From NCBI GenBank assembly GCA_052170475.1, contig JBQNAL010000036.1, positions 1 to 5,201 of the forward strand: DNA of 5,201 nt, given 5' to 3'. Under the pieces are notes generated by a model. The model was not told the origin of the DNA, made no database searches, and saw nothing but the letters and a program-made list of their open reading frames with translations. This stretch comes from CAJPQU01 sp052170475. GTDB lineage: Bacteria; Bacillota; Negativicutes; Selenomonadales; Selenomonadaceae. Positions 1 to 5,201 of this stretch are shown in pieces (within the stretch, counting starts at the first letter, position 1; each line of letters starts with the position of its first letter). Made by a program: the position numbers and the translations under genes.

Positions 1-7
1 TGAATGG

Positions 8-27
8 GTTCCAAAATGGAACTTTTT
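8..27 (+). terminator. Possible intrinsic terminator of an upstream gene
   Basis: A short hairpin, GTTCCA / TGGAAC around an AAA loop (8-22), is followed directly by five T residues (23-27). The shape is that of a rho-independent terminator on the + strand, which would end a gene lying before the window. The stem is only 6 bp (two more G-T pairs are possible) and AT-rich, so it would be weak. The stretch from here to the riboswitch has no credible gene. Confidence 0.4.
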
Positions 28-84
28 GCGTCAATTTATTTTACAACCTACACGACCTCTTGTTTTTTAGGCGGGAGGCGCGGG

Positions 85-113
85 TTGCGCCGATGGAAAA
101 GATGTGGTATGAT
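85..113 (+). promoter_or_regulatory. Predicted sigma-70/SigA promoter of the riboflavin operon (extended -10)
   Basis: The -10 box TATGAT (108-113) matches 5 of 6 consensus bases and is preceded by TG at 105-106, the extended -10 pattern. A weak -35 box TTGCGC (85-90, 3 of 6) lies 17 bases upstream. Transcription would begin near 120, about 30 bases before the FMN aptamer, which is the usual layout for a riboswitch leader. A 5-bp inverted repeat (GGCGC 77-81 / GCGCC 87-91) overlaps the -35 box and may be chance. Confidence 0.6.
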
Positions 114-150
114 AGCGGCGTTGAATTTTTAGACGGTGCAATTTCATAGG

Positions 151-262
151 ATGTCTTTGGGGCGGGGTGCGATTCCCCACCGGCGGTACAGCCCGCGAGC
201 CGTATGGCATGACTTGGTGCGATTCCAAGGCCGACAGTATAGTCTGGATGAAAAAAGACGCT
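151..262 (+). ncRNA. FMN riboswitch aptamer (RFN element)
   Basis: The conserved RFN blocks occur in order: GGGGCGGGGTG (159-169), ACCGGCGGT (179-187), GCCCGCGAGC (191-200), a CTTGG/CCAAG arm, then GGCCGACAGT and TAGTCTGGATGA up to 251. The closing helix P1 is GTCTTT (153-158) with AAAGAC (254-259). This class binds FMN and represses riboflavin synthesis or transport genes. It lies directly upstream of ribD and is followed by a terminator, so the likely mode is transcription attenuation: FMN bound means termination, FMN absent means readthrough into the operon. The match is strong enough that no other identity is plausible. Confidence 0.97.
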
Positions 263-283
263 GCATGCGATGTGTGGTAGGCG

Positions 284-312
284 ACCGCTCCTTTTTCGGG
301 AGCGGTTTTTTT
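284..312 (+). terminator. Riboswitch expression-platform terminator
   Basis: ACCGCTCC (284-291) pairs with GGAGCGGT (299-306) around a 7-base loop, followed by a run of T to 312. This is a classic intrinsic terminator, 25 bases after the aptamer's P1 helix. Its 5' arm CCGCTCC (285-291) is also complementary to GGGGCGG (159-165) inside the aptamer (7 pairs, one G-U), which supplies a plausible antiterminator in the absence of FMN. The T-run ends only 3 bases before the ribD Shine-Dalgarno site. Confidence 0.92.
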
Positions 313-315
313 GTT

Positions 316-321
316 GAGGTG
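316..321 (+). promoter_or_regulatory. ribD ribosome binding site, deciding a TTG start
   Basis: GAGGTG (316-321) is the only good Shine-Dalgarno match before ribD. It touches the in-frame ATG at 322 with no spacing, which is too close to serve that codon. It sits 6 bases from the in-frame TTG at 328, an ideal distance. This favours TTG 328 as the start. Confidence 0.65.
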
Positions 322-327
322 ATGGGG

Positions 328-1452
328 TTGCAGGACGAAGACTATATGCGCGAGGCACTGCGGGCGGCGGAGAATGCTCGGGGGCGAACGTCTCCCAACC
401 CTTTGGTGGGGGCGGTGATCGTCCGGGAGAATCGGATCGTGGCCGTCGGCTGGCACCGAGCGGCGGGGACGTCGCACGCGGAGATTCATGCGCTTTCTAT
501 GGCGGGAGACTTGGCGCGGGGCGCGACCCTCTATGTGACGCTTGAGCCGTGCGCCCATTACGGCCGCACGGGACCTTGCGCCAAGGCGGTGATCGAAGCT
601 GGGATTCATCGGGTGGTAGTGGCGATGGAGGATCCGAATCCCGCAGTGTCCGGTCGGGGGATCGCCATGCTGCGCAAGGCAGGCATTGAGGTGCGCTGTG
701 GCGTCCTAGAAGAGGCGGCGCGGCGACAAAATGAAGTGTTTATCCGGTGGATCACGGCGGGGCGTCCTTTCGTTTGGATGAAGATGGCCATGTCGCTTGA
801 TGGACGTATTGCCACGGTGGGTGGGGAGTCCCAGTGGATCACCGGGGAGGAAGCGCGGCGGCGGGGACATGAAATGCGCGATGAAGTCGATGCGATCTTG
901 GTCGGCGTGGGGACGGTGATCGCGGATGATCCCTCCCTCACGGCGCGCGCTGCCACGGGGGCGAAAAATCCCTGCCGGATCGTCTTGGACAGTCAGGCGC
1001 GGACACCGCTTTCGGCGAAGCTGTTGTCGGATGGCGCGGCGCCGACGATCGTCGCGGTGACGGAGAACGCCCCCCTCGAGCGGGTGGAAGCGCTGCGGCA
1101 GGGGGGGGCGGAGATCCTTCGCTGCGGCGCGGGTTCTCGCGTCGATCTCCCGTGCCTCTTATCGCGTTTAGGCGAGCGGGCGGTATGTTCCCTCTTGGTC
1201 GAGGGTGGGGGAACGGTACATTTTTCATTCTTGGCGGCGGGGCTGGTGGACAAGGTGACAGCCTTTGTCGCCCCTAAGTTCTTAGGCGGGCGCACCGCAT
1301 TGGGGGCGGTAGCGGGAGACGGCTTTGCCCGTTTGGCGGATGCGGTGGAACTGGACGAGGTGGAAGTGAAGCGATTGGGCGAAGATGTGGCATGGACGGG
1401 GTATGTGAAGCAATCGGAGGAGGCGCACGGCGATGTTTACCGGCATCGTTGA
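328..1452 (+). CDS. ribD: Bifunctional diaminohydroxyphosphoribosylaminopyrimidine deaminase / 5-amino-6-(5-phosphoribosylamino)uracil reductase
   Basis: RibD performs steps two and three of riboflavin synthesis in the cytoplasm: zinc-dependent deamination of the pyrimidine made by GTP cyclohydrolase II, then NADPH-dependent reduction of its ribose. The product is 374 aa, normal for the family. The N-terminal deaminase domain (about 1-144) carries GRTSPNPLVGAVIV (19-32), the HAE motif (50-52) and LEPCAHYGRTGPC (72-84), giving zinc ligands His50, Cys75 and Cys84 and catalytic Glu52. The C-terminal reductase domain (about 146-374) shows MKMAMSLDGRIA (151-162) and VEGGGT (291-296). The start is taken as TTG 328 because GAGGTG lies 6 bases upstream; ATG 322 (two residues longer) or ATG 346 are alternatives. 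It is first in the operon, under the FMN riboswitch, and its last 20 bases overlap ribE. A run of eight G at 1101-1108 leaves the frame intact. Confidence 0.96.
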   Translation: MQDEDYMREALRAAENARGRTSPNPLVGAVIVRENRIVAVGWHRAAGTSHAEIHALSMAGDLARGATLYVTLEPCAHYGRTGPCAKAVIEAGIHRVVVAMEDPNPAVSGRGIAMLRKAGIEVRCGVLEEAARRQNEVFIRWITAGRPFVWMKMAMSLDGRIATVGGESQWITGEEARRRGHEMRDEVDAILVGVGTVIADDPSLTARAATGAKNPCRIVLDSQARTPLSAKLLSDGAAPTIVAVTENAPLERVEALRQGGAEILRCGAGSRVDLPCLLSRLGERAVCSLLVEGGGTVHFSFLAAGLVDKVTAFVAPKFLGGRTALGAVAGDGFARLADAVELDEVEVKRLGEDVAWTGYVKQSEEAHGDVYRHR

Positions 1453-2077
1453 GGAGATCGGCGAGATCACGGCGATGGAGAATGGCCGATTACGGGTCAG
1501 GGCGGCTGTGGTCTTGGGCGGCCTTCGCGTGGGAGACAGCATCGCGGTCAACGGCGTTTGCCTGACGGTGACGGCGTTTGATGCGTGCTCCTTTACGGCG
1601 GACGTCATGCCGGAAACCTTTCGCCGCACCACGTTCGGGGCGCTTTCCCTCGGCAGCTCGGTGAATTTGGAGCGGGCGCTGTCCTTGGGGGGGCGGCTGG
1701 GGGGGCATCTCGTCAGCGGACATGTGGACGGTGTGGGGCGGATCGTGGACGTGCGGGAGGAAAAGAACGCCCGCATCCTCCGCATTTCGGCTCCGCCCGA
1801 TATTTTGCGTTATGTCATTGAGAAGGGTTCGGTGGCCATCGAGGGGGTCAGCCTCACCGTCGCTGCCGTGACAGCGGCGTGGTTCAGCGTTTCCTTGATC
1901 CCCCATACGCGAGAGATCACGACCCTTCACCAGAAAAAAAGCGGGGATCGGCTCAACATCGAAAATGATGTGGTGGGAAAGTATGTGGAAAAGTTTCTCG
2001 TGACGCCGGAACCCTCTTCGAAGGAGAGTGGCCACGGCGGTTTGACGCGGGATTTTTTGAGGGGCTGCGGTTTTTAG
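1433..2077 (+). CDS. ribE: Riboflavin synthase, alpha chain
   Basis: Riboflavin synthase dismutates two molecules of 6,7-dimethyl-8-ribityllumazine into riboflavin and the pyrimidine reused by RibH; family members act as trimers. The 214 aa length is typical. Two tandem lumazine-binding domains are visible: domain 1 (about 1-96) starts with MFTGIVEE and has SIAVNGVCLTVT (36-47); domain 2 (about 97-195) has GGHLVSGHVDG (90-100) at its border, the matching repeat SVAIEGVSLTV (133-143) and PHTREITTL (157-165). The C-terminal tail of about 20 residues ends in a FL-x3-GF pattern. The ATG lies 20 bases inside the end of ribD, with AGGAGG (1418-1423) 9 bases upstream, so translation is probably coupled to ribD. 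Two G7 runs (1687-1693, 1699-1705) encode Gly-rich codons without breaking the frame. The gene is called ribE in Firmicutes and ribC or ribE elsewhere. Confidence 0.96.
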   Translation: MFTGIVEEIGEITAMENGRLRVRAAVVLGGLRVGDSIAVNGVCLTVTAFDACSFTADVMPETFRRTTFGALSLGSSVNLERALSLGGRLGGHLVSGHVDGVGRIVDVREEKNARILRISAPPDILRYVIEKGSVAIEGVSLTVAAVTAAWFSVSLIPHTREITTLHQKKSGDRLNIENDVVGKYVEKFLVTPEPSSKESGHGGLTRDFLRGCGF

Positions 2078-2127
2078 GGATGGGAAGGAATGGGCGCGGG
2101 TGCGTACCGTTGCCCCTGTATAGGAAT

Positions 2128-2140
2128 AGGAGCGTGGAGG
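2128..2140 (+). promoter_or_regulatory. ribBA ribosome binding region
   Basis: Two Shine-Dalgarno-like words precede the chosen ATG at 2143: AGGAG (2128-2132), 10 bases away, and GGAGG (2136-2140), only 2 bases away. The first is at a workable distance and supports ATG 2143. An in-frame GTG at 2134 sits just 1 base after AGGAG and is less likely. Confidence 0.5.
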
Positions 2141-2142
2141 AT

Positions 2143-3342
2143 ATGGGATTTTCTACGATTGAAGAGGCGATTGAAGATATTCGGCGAGGGAAAATGGTGG
2201 TGGTCGTAGATGATGAGGAGCGAGAGAATGAAGGGGATCTCATCCTCGCGGCGGATCATGTGACGCCGGAGGCGATCAATTTCATGGCGACGCACGCCAA
2301 GGGGCTGATCTGCACGCCGATGGAGGGGGCGCGGCTCGAGGCGCTGAACCTGCCGCAAATGGTGGCGAACAATACGGATCACCACGAGACGGCGTTTACG
2401 GTGTCCGTGGACGCCTATGATACGGAAACGGGCATTTCCGCGTTTGAGCGCTGCCAGACGGTGAAAAAGCTCATCGATCCCGCCGCGAAGCCGGCCGATT
2501 TTCGCCGTCCCGGGCATGTGTTCCCCCTGCGGACGGTGCCGGGCGGCGTGCTGCGCCGGGCGGGGCATACGGAGGCCACGACGGATTTGGCACGCTTGGC
2601 GGGGCTTTCGCCCGCCGGCCTTTGCTGTGAGATCATGGAGGACGACGGCCACATGATGCGGACGCCGCGGCTCATGGCGTTTTCTGAGCGGCACGGACTT
2701 CGCATCGTGACGATCAAGGCGCTGATCGAGTACCGAAAGAGGACGGAGACGTTCATAGAGAAGGCGGCAGACGTCGATTTCCCCAGCAAGTACGGCCATT
2801 TTCGCATCAAGGCGTACGAAAGCACCTTGGACGGGAAGTGCCATTTGGCTATCGTCAAGGGCGAGGTGGCGGGCAAGGCGGATGTCTTGGTGCGCGTCCA
2901 CTCCGAGTGTTTGACGGGGGATGCGCTCGGTTCCATGCGCTGCGACTGCGGGGAGCAGCTGGCGGCGGCGCTCTCCCGCATTGACGAGGAAGGCTGCGGC
3001 GTCGTACTCTACATGCGCCAAGAGGGGCGGGGCATCGGACTGGCGAATAAAATGCGGGCTTACGCCTTGCAGGATCAGGGCAAGGATACGGTGGAGGCCA
3101 ATGTGCTCTTGGGCTTTGCACCGGATCTTCGGGACTATGGGATCGGCGCACAGATTTTATCGGATTTGGGCTTGACGACGATTCGCCTTTTGACGAACAA
3201 TCCGGCGAAGCGTGCCGGCCTTGAAGGACATGGACTTCACATCGTGGAGCGGGTGCCGCTCGAAGTTCATTCCAATCCATTCAATCGTCGGTACTTGAAG
3301 GTGAAGAAAATAAAGATGGGGCATCTTTTGAAAGAGGAATAA
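2143..3342 (+). CDS. ribBA: Bifunctional 3,4-dihydroxy-2-butanone-4-phosphate synthase / GTP cyclohydrolase II
   Basis: This fused cytoplasmic enzyme supplies both precursors of riboflavin: the RibB part turns ribulose 5-phosphate into dihydroxybutanone phosphate, and the RibA part opens GTP. The product is 399 aa, normal for RibBA. The RibB domain (about 1-203) shows DDEERENEGD (23-32, metal and substrate acidic residues), THAKGLICTP (50-59), TETGISA (94-100) and RAGHTEAT (139-146). The RibA domain (about 204-399) has zinc ligands Cys256, Cys267 and Cys269 within SECLTG and MRCDCG, then MRQEGRGIGL (291-300), TNNPAK and a MGHLL C-terminus, so both halves look active. ATG 2143 is chosen because MGFSTIEEAIEDI aligns with family N-termini. 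The frame stays open back to 2080, but that extension is unlike the family. It lies 65 bases after ribE with no terminator between, and ribH follows after 18 bases. Confidence 0.96.
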   Translation: MGFSTIEEAIEDIRRGKMVVVVDDEERENEGDLILAADHVTPEAINFMATHAKGLICTPMEGARLEALNLPQMVANNTDHHETAFTVSVDAYDTETGISAFERCQTVKKLIDPAAKPADFRRPGHVFPLRTVPGGVLRRAGHTEATTDLARLAGLSPAGLCCEIMEDDGHMMRTPRLMAFSERHGLRIVTIKALIEYRKRTETFIEKAADVDFPSKYGHFRIKAYESTLDGKCHLAIVKGEVAGKADVLVRVHSECLTGDALGSMRCDCGEQLAAALSRIDEEGCGVVLYMRQEGRGIGLANKMRAYALQDQGKDTVEANVLLGFAPDLRDYGIGAQILSDLGLTTIRLLTNNPAKRAGLEGHGLHIVERVPLEVHSNPFNRRYLKVKKIKMGHLLKEE

Positions 3343-3360
3343 AGGAGAGGGGTAAAGAAG

Positions 3361-3828
3361 ATGGCACACGTTTTGGAAGGAACGTATGAGGGCGCAGGGC
3401 TTAAGGTCGGCATTGTGGCGGCTCGCTTCAATGAATTTATCACGCATAAGCTCTTGTCGGGGGCGCTTGACATGCTGCGGCGGCACGGGGTAGAAGACGA
3501 CGCGGTGGACGTCGCCTGGGTGCCGGGTGCGTTTGAGATCCCCTTGGCGGCGAAAAAAATGGCGGACAGTCGCCGCTACGACGCTGTGATTTGCGTGGGG
3601 GCGGTGATTCGCGGCGCGACGTCTCACTATGATTACGTTTGCAGTGAGGTGGCAAAAGGGGTGGCGCAGACGGGACTTTCCGCCGGCGTGCCGGTGATCT
3701 TCAGTGTGCTCACCACGGACAGCATTGAACAGGCCGTGGAACGCGCGGGGACAAAGGCGGGGAACAAGGGCGCCGAAGGGGCGATGGCGGCGATGGAGAT
3801 GGCGCGTCTTCTCCGACAAATCGGTTGA
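3361..3828 (+). CDS. ribH: 6,7-dimethyl-8-ribityllumazine synthase
   Basis: RibH condenses the ribitylaminopyrimidine with dihydroxybutanone phosphate from RibBA to give the lumazine that RibE converts to riboflavin. In the family it forms pentamers or 60-subunit shells, and in Bacillus the shell encloses RibE. The 155 aa length is typical. Visible signatures are AARFNEFIT (20-28), WVPGAFEIP (53-61), GAVIRGATSHYDY (80-92) with catalytic His89, and VLTTDSIEQAVERAGTKAGNKG with phosphate-binding Arg128 and Lys132. The ATG at 3361 follows AAGGAGAGG (3342-3350) at a slightly long spacing. ribBA ends 18 bases upstream, so the two are surely co-transcribed. No terminator follows before hslO. Confidence 0.97.
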   Translation: MAHVLEGTYEGAGLKVGIVAARFNEFITHKLLSGALDMLRRHGVEDDAVDVAWVPGAFEIPLAAKKMADSRRYDAVICVGAVIRGATSHYDYVCSEVAKGVAQTGLSAGVPVIFSVLTTDSIEQAVERAGTKAGNKGAEGAMAAMEMARLLRQIG

Positions 3829-3895
3829 CGGCGGCAGAAAGAGCGGTCAGGAAACGGGCTTGTGCTTCATTGGATCAACGATAGAAGGAGACACG

Positions 3896-4777
3896 ATGGA
3901 TCATTTAGTGAAAGCGACGGCAGAGGACGTGCGCGTTTATGCCGCGGTGACAACGGATCTCACGGGCGAGGCCGCGCGTCGCCACGGCTGCGGCGCGTTG
4001 GCGTCGGCAGCCTTGGGGCGCACGATGACCGGGGCGTTGCTCTTTGCCGCGACGATGAAGGAACAGGAGTGTATCACGATGAAGTTCGCCGGGGATGGCC
4101 CTTTGGGCGCCATCACGGCGGACGCTTCGGCAGACGGCGCGGTGCGGGGCTATGTGGCGCACCCGGAGGTAGAGCTTCCCTTGACGAACGGAAAATTATC
4201 GGTGGGGCAGGGCGTGGGGCGCGGTCTTTTGTCGGTAACGCGGTTCACGGGACTAAAGGAGCCGTTTACGGGAAGCTGTGAAATTTATTCCGGGGAGATC
4301 GCAGAGGATCTGACACATTATCTCTTGCAGTCAGAGCAGACGCCCTCCAGCGTGGGTTTGGGCGTGTTGGTGGAAACGGATGGCCGCGTCGGAGCGGCGG
4401 GAGGCTTCCTGCTCCAGCCGCTCCCTGGGGCTTCGGAAGCAGCGCTTTCCCGCTTGGAAGAAAATTTGTCTTCGGTGCGTGCCGTATCGGCGATGATTGC
4501 GGACGGGCTTGATGCGAAGGGGATTATCGCGGAACTTTTGCGGGGGATGGAGATTCACTATCTTTCGACGACCGCGCTTTCCTTTCGCTGTCAATGCTCC
4601 AAGCGGCGCACGGAAGAGCTCCTTATGACTTTGGGACATGAGGAGTTAAGCGAGTTGGTCGAGGACGGTCAGGCGGAAGTCTGCTGTCATTTCTGCGGGG
4701 AAAAATATCACTTCACGCGAGAGGAACTCACCGCGCTCCTTGCGGTCGCGGATCGGCTGCGGGCGAAAAGGGGCTGA
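3896..4777 (+). CDS. hslO: Redox-regulated molecular chaperone Hsp33
   Basis: Hsp33 is a cytoplasmic holdase switched on by oxidation: its zinc is released, disulphides form, the linker unfolds and it holds unfolding proteins. The product is 293 aa, normal for the family. The N-terminal core (about 1-180) has ALGRTMTGALLFAATMK (39-55), GDGPLGAI and the EIYSGEIAEDL segment (129-139) followed by HYLLQSEQ (141-148). The C-terminal redox switch holds the four zinc ligands as CQC (Cys232, Cys234) and CHFC (Cys264, Cys267). An extra Cys263 adjoins the second pair. ATG 3896 is preceded by AAGGAG (3885-3890) at 5 bases; the frame is open further back but overlaps ribH and lacks similarity. The 67-base gap after ribH holds no terminator and no convincing promoter, so the gene may be read from the riboflavin promoter, with transcription ending at the hairpin 23 bases downstream. 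Confidence 0.95.
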   Translation: MDHLVKATAEDVRVYAAVTTDLTGEAARRHGCGALASAALGRTMTGALLFAATMKEQECITMKFAGDGPLGAITADASADGAVRGYVAHPEVELPLTNGKLSVGQGVGRGLLSVTRFTGLKEPFTGSCEIYSGEIAEDLTHYLLQSEQTPSSVGLGVLVETDGRVGAAGGFLLQPLPGASEAALSRLEENLSSVRAVSAMIADGLDAKGIIAELLRGMEIHYLSTTALSFRCQCSKRRTEELLMTLGHEELSELVEDGQAEVCCHFCGEKYHFTREELTALLAVADRLRAKRG

Positions 4778-4794
4778 TCGTCGCCATGACGTAC

Positions 4795-4828
4795 AAAAAA
4801 AGCCTGTCCCTTTTGGGACAGGCTTTTT
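4795..4828. terminator. Bidirectional intrinsic terminator between hslO and rpmB
   Basis: A perfect 10-bp stem, AGCCTGTCCC (4801-4810) and GGGACAGGCT (4815-4824), closes a TTTT loop. It is flanked by A7 on the left (4795-4801) and T5 on the right (4824-4828), so either transcript gets a U-tract after a strong GC-rich hairpin. It lies between convergent hslO (+) and rpmB (-) and should stop both. Confidence 0.95.
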
Positions 4829-4850
4829 CGTATCGCTGATCGAGAGGAGG

Positions 4851-5042
4851 TCAGACGGCGCGCTGAACCTTGCCGGAGCGCAGGCAACGGGTGCAGACGT
4901 TGATGCGCTTCACCTCTCCGTTCACTACGGCGCGAACGCGCTGAATGTTCGGATTCCAGCGGCGTTTTGTCTTCAAATGGGAATGGCTGACATTCATGCC
5001 GCTCATGACTCCCTTATGGCAGACTTCACAAATATGTGCCAT
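4851..5042 (-). CDS. rpmB: 50S ribosomal protein L28 (zinc-binding type)
   Basis: L28 is a small, basic protein of the large ribosomal subunit. The product is 63 aa, the usual length for Firmicutes. Near its start it reads CEVCHKG (5-11), then SGMNVSHSHLKTKRRW (14-29), and it ends with CTRCLRSGKV (50-59). The two CxxC pairs (Cys5/Cys8, Cys50/Cys53) mark the C+ form that binds zinc; many bacteria carry a C- paralogue used under zinc shortage, which is not seen here. The ATG at 5042-5040 is set by a perfect AAGGAGGTG 6 bases upstream. The reading frame continues 16 codons further upstream, through the ribosome binding site, so that longer form is rejected. It is transcribed alone, convergent with hslO, from its own promoter. 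Confidence 0.97.
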   Translation of the reverse strand: MAHICEVCHKGVMSGMNVSHSHLKTKRRWNPNIQRVRAVVNGEVKRINVCTRCLRSGKVQRAV

Positions 5043-5048
5043 ATAACA

Positions 5049-5057
5049 CACCTCCTT
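5049..5057 (-). promoter_or_regulatory. rpmB ribosome binding site
   Basis: Read on the - strand this is AAGGAGGTG, a full match to the anti-Shine-Dalgarno of 16S rRNA, 6 bases before the ATG. It fixes the start of rpmB and fits a highly expressed ribosomal protein gene. Confidence 0.93.
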
Positions 5058-5076
5058 ACAACAGCCGATAGGCTTT

Positions 5077-5105
5077 CTTATACAATACACGTTATTTTAT
5101 CACAA
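5077..5105 (-). promoter_or_regulatory. Predicted sigma-70/SigA promoter of rpmB
   Basis: On the - strand, TTGTGA (5105-5100, 4 of 6 consensus) is followed after exactly 17 bases by TATAAG (5082-5077, 5 of 6). The spacer is AT-rich. Transcription would start near 5070, giving a leader of about 28 bases that contains the Shine-Dalgarno site. Confidence 0.7.
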
Positions 5106-5160
5106 GGGGTGAAGGTTTGGCAAGGAGTTTTTCTCGATACATGCGGGTGGGGTAGATTGC

Positions 5161-5192
5161 AAGTTTAATTGTCGCATTGTTGTGTTAAACTT
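5161..5192. repeat. 8-bp perfect inverted repeat in the terminal intergenic region
   Basis: AAGTTTAA (5161-5168) and TTAAACTT (5185-5192) are exact reverse complements separated by 16 bases; allowing one bulged base, the match extends outwards to GC (5159) and GC (5195). The centre-to-centre spacing of 24 bases is compatible with a dimeric regulator site or a loose hairpin. It lies about 55 bases upstream of the rpmB -35 box and at the window edge, so the gene it serves cannot be seen. Nothing else is recognisable in 5106-5201. Confidence 0.4.
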
Positions 5193-5201
5193 TGCCCCTC
5201 A

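Noticed and set aside
4..132. Short + strand open frame of about 42 codons in the leader
   Set aside because: It starts on top of the putative terminator, runs through the promoter, has no Shine-Dalgarno site visible and resembles no known protein.
136..327. N-terminal extension of RibD back to ATG 136
   Set aside because: It would translate the FMN aptamer and the terminator. The extra residues do not look like RibD, and the family N-terminus starts at about 328.
2074..3021. Long - strand open frame (315 codons) opposite ribBA
   Set aside because: Arg/His/Pro-rich shadow typical of GC-rich genes; no recognisable domain, and ribBA on the + strand has full family signatures.
3157..3819. - strand open frame (220 codons) opposite ribBA and ribH
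   Set aside because: Same shadow pattern, fully covered by two certain genes.
3860..3887. Possible promoter for hslO (TTGTGC, 16 bases, TAGAAG)
   Set aside because: Both boxes are poor, and the implied start would fall after the Shine-Dalgarno site, giving an almost leaderless RNA.
3704..3895. Upstream extension of hslO into ribH
   Set aside because: Overlaps conserved ribH sequence in another frame. AAGGAG at 5 bases before ATG 3896 and the normal Hsp33 length settle the start.
4740..5168. + strand open frame of 142 codons over the terminator and rpmB
   Set aside because: It crosses a strong terminator and is antisense to a certain ribosomal protein gene; no family features.

Overview
The window reads as chromosomal DNA from a GC-rich Firmicute (about 60% GC by eye). 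The main evidence is strong Shine-Dalgarno sites, an FMN riboswitch with an intrinsic terminator, a fused RibBA, and a four-cysteine ribosomal protein L28. The gene order and the L28 sequence recall Negativicutes (Selenomonas-like), but that placement is an inference from memory and no lineage marker in the window proves it.

Positions 1-327 are a non-coding leader. It holds a possible terminator of an upstream gene (8-27), an extended -10 promoter (85-113), a textbook FMN aptamer (151-262) and its expression-platform terminator (284-312). The riboflavin genes then follow on the + strand: ribD (328-1452), ribE (1433-2077, overlapping ribD), ribBA (2143-3342) and ribH (3361-3828). Together they encode every dedicated enzyme from GTP and ribulose 5-phosphate to riboflavin. 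RibBA does the first GTP step and makes the four-carbon unit, RibD does the deamination and reduction, RibH makes the lumazine and RibE makes riboflavin. The phosphatase step, the flavokinase/FAD synthetase and a transporter are not here. FMN, made downstream of riboflavin, should shut the operon off through the riboswitch.

hslO (3896-4777, redox chaperone Hsp33) follows ribH after 67 bases on the same strand, with no visible terminator or convincing promoter between them, so it may be the last gene of the transcript. A strong, bidirectional terminator (4795-4828) separates it from the convergent rpmB (4851-5042, - strand, ribosomal protein L28), which has its own promoter (5077-5105). The last 96 bases (5106-5201) show no gene, only an 8-base perfect inverted repeat (5161-5192).

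This is mostly a well-understood housekeeping region and I see no novel multi-gene system. The points worth a second look are the riboswitch switching mechanism, the tight terminator-SD-TTG arrangement at ribD, the possible FMN control of hslO, and the terminal inverted repeat.
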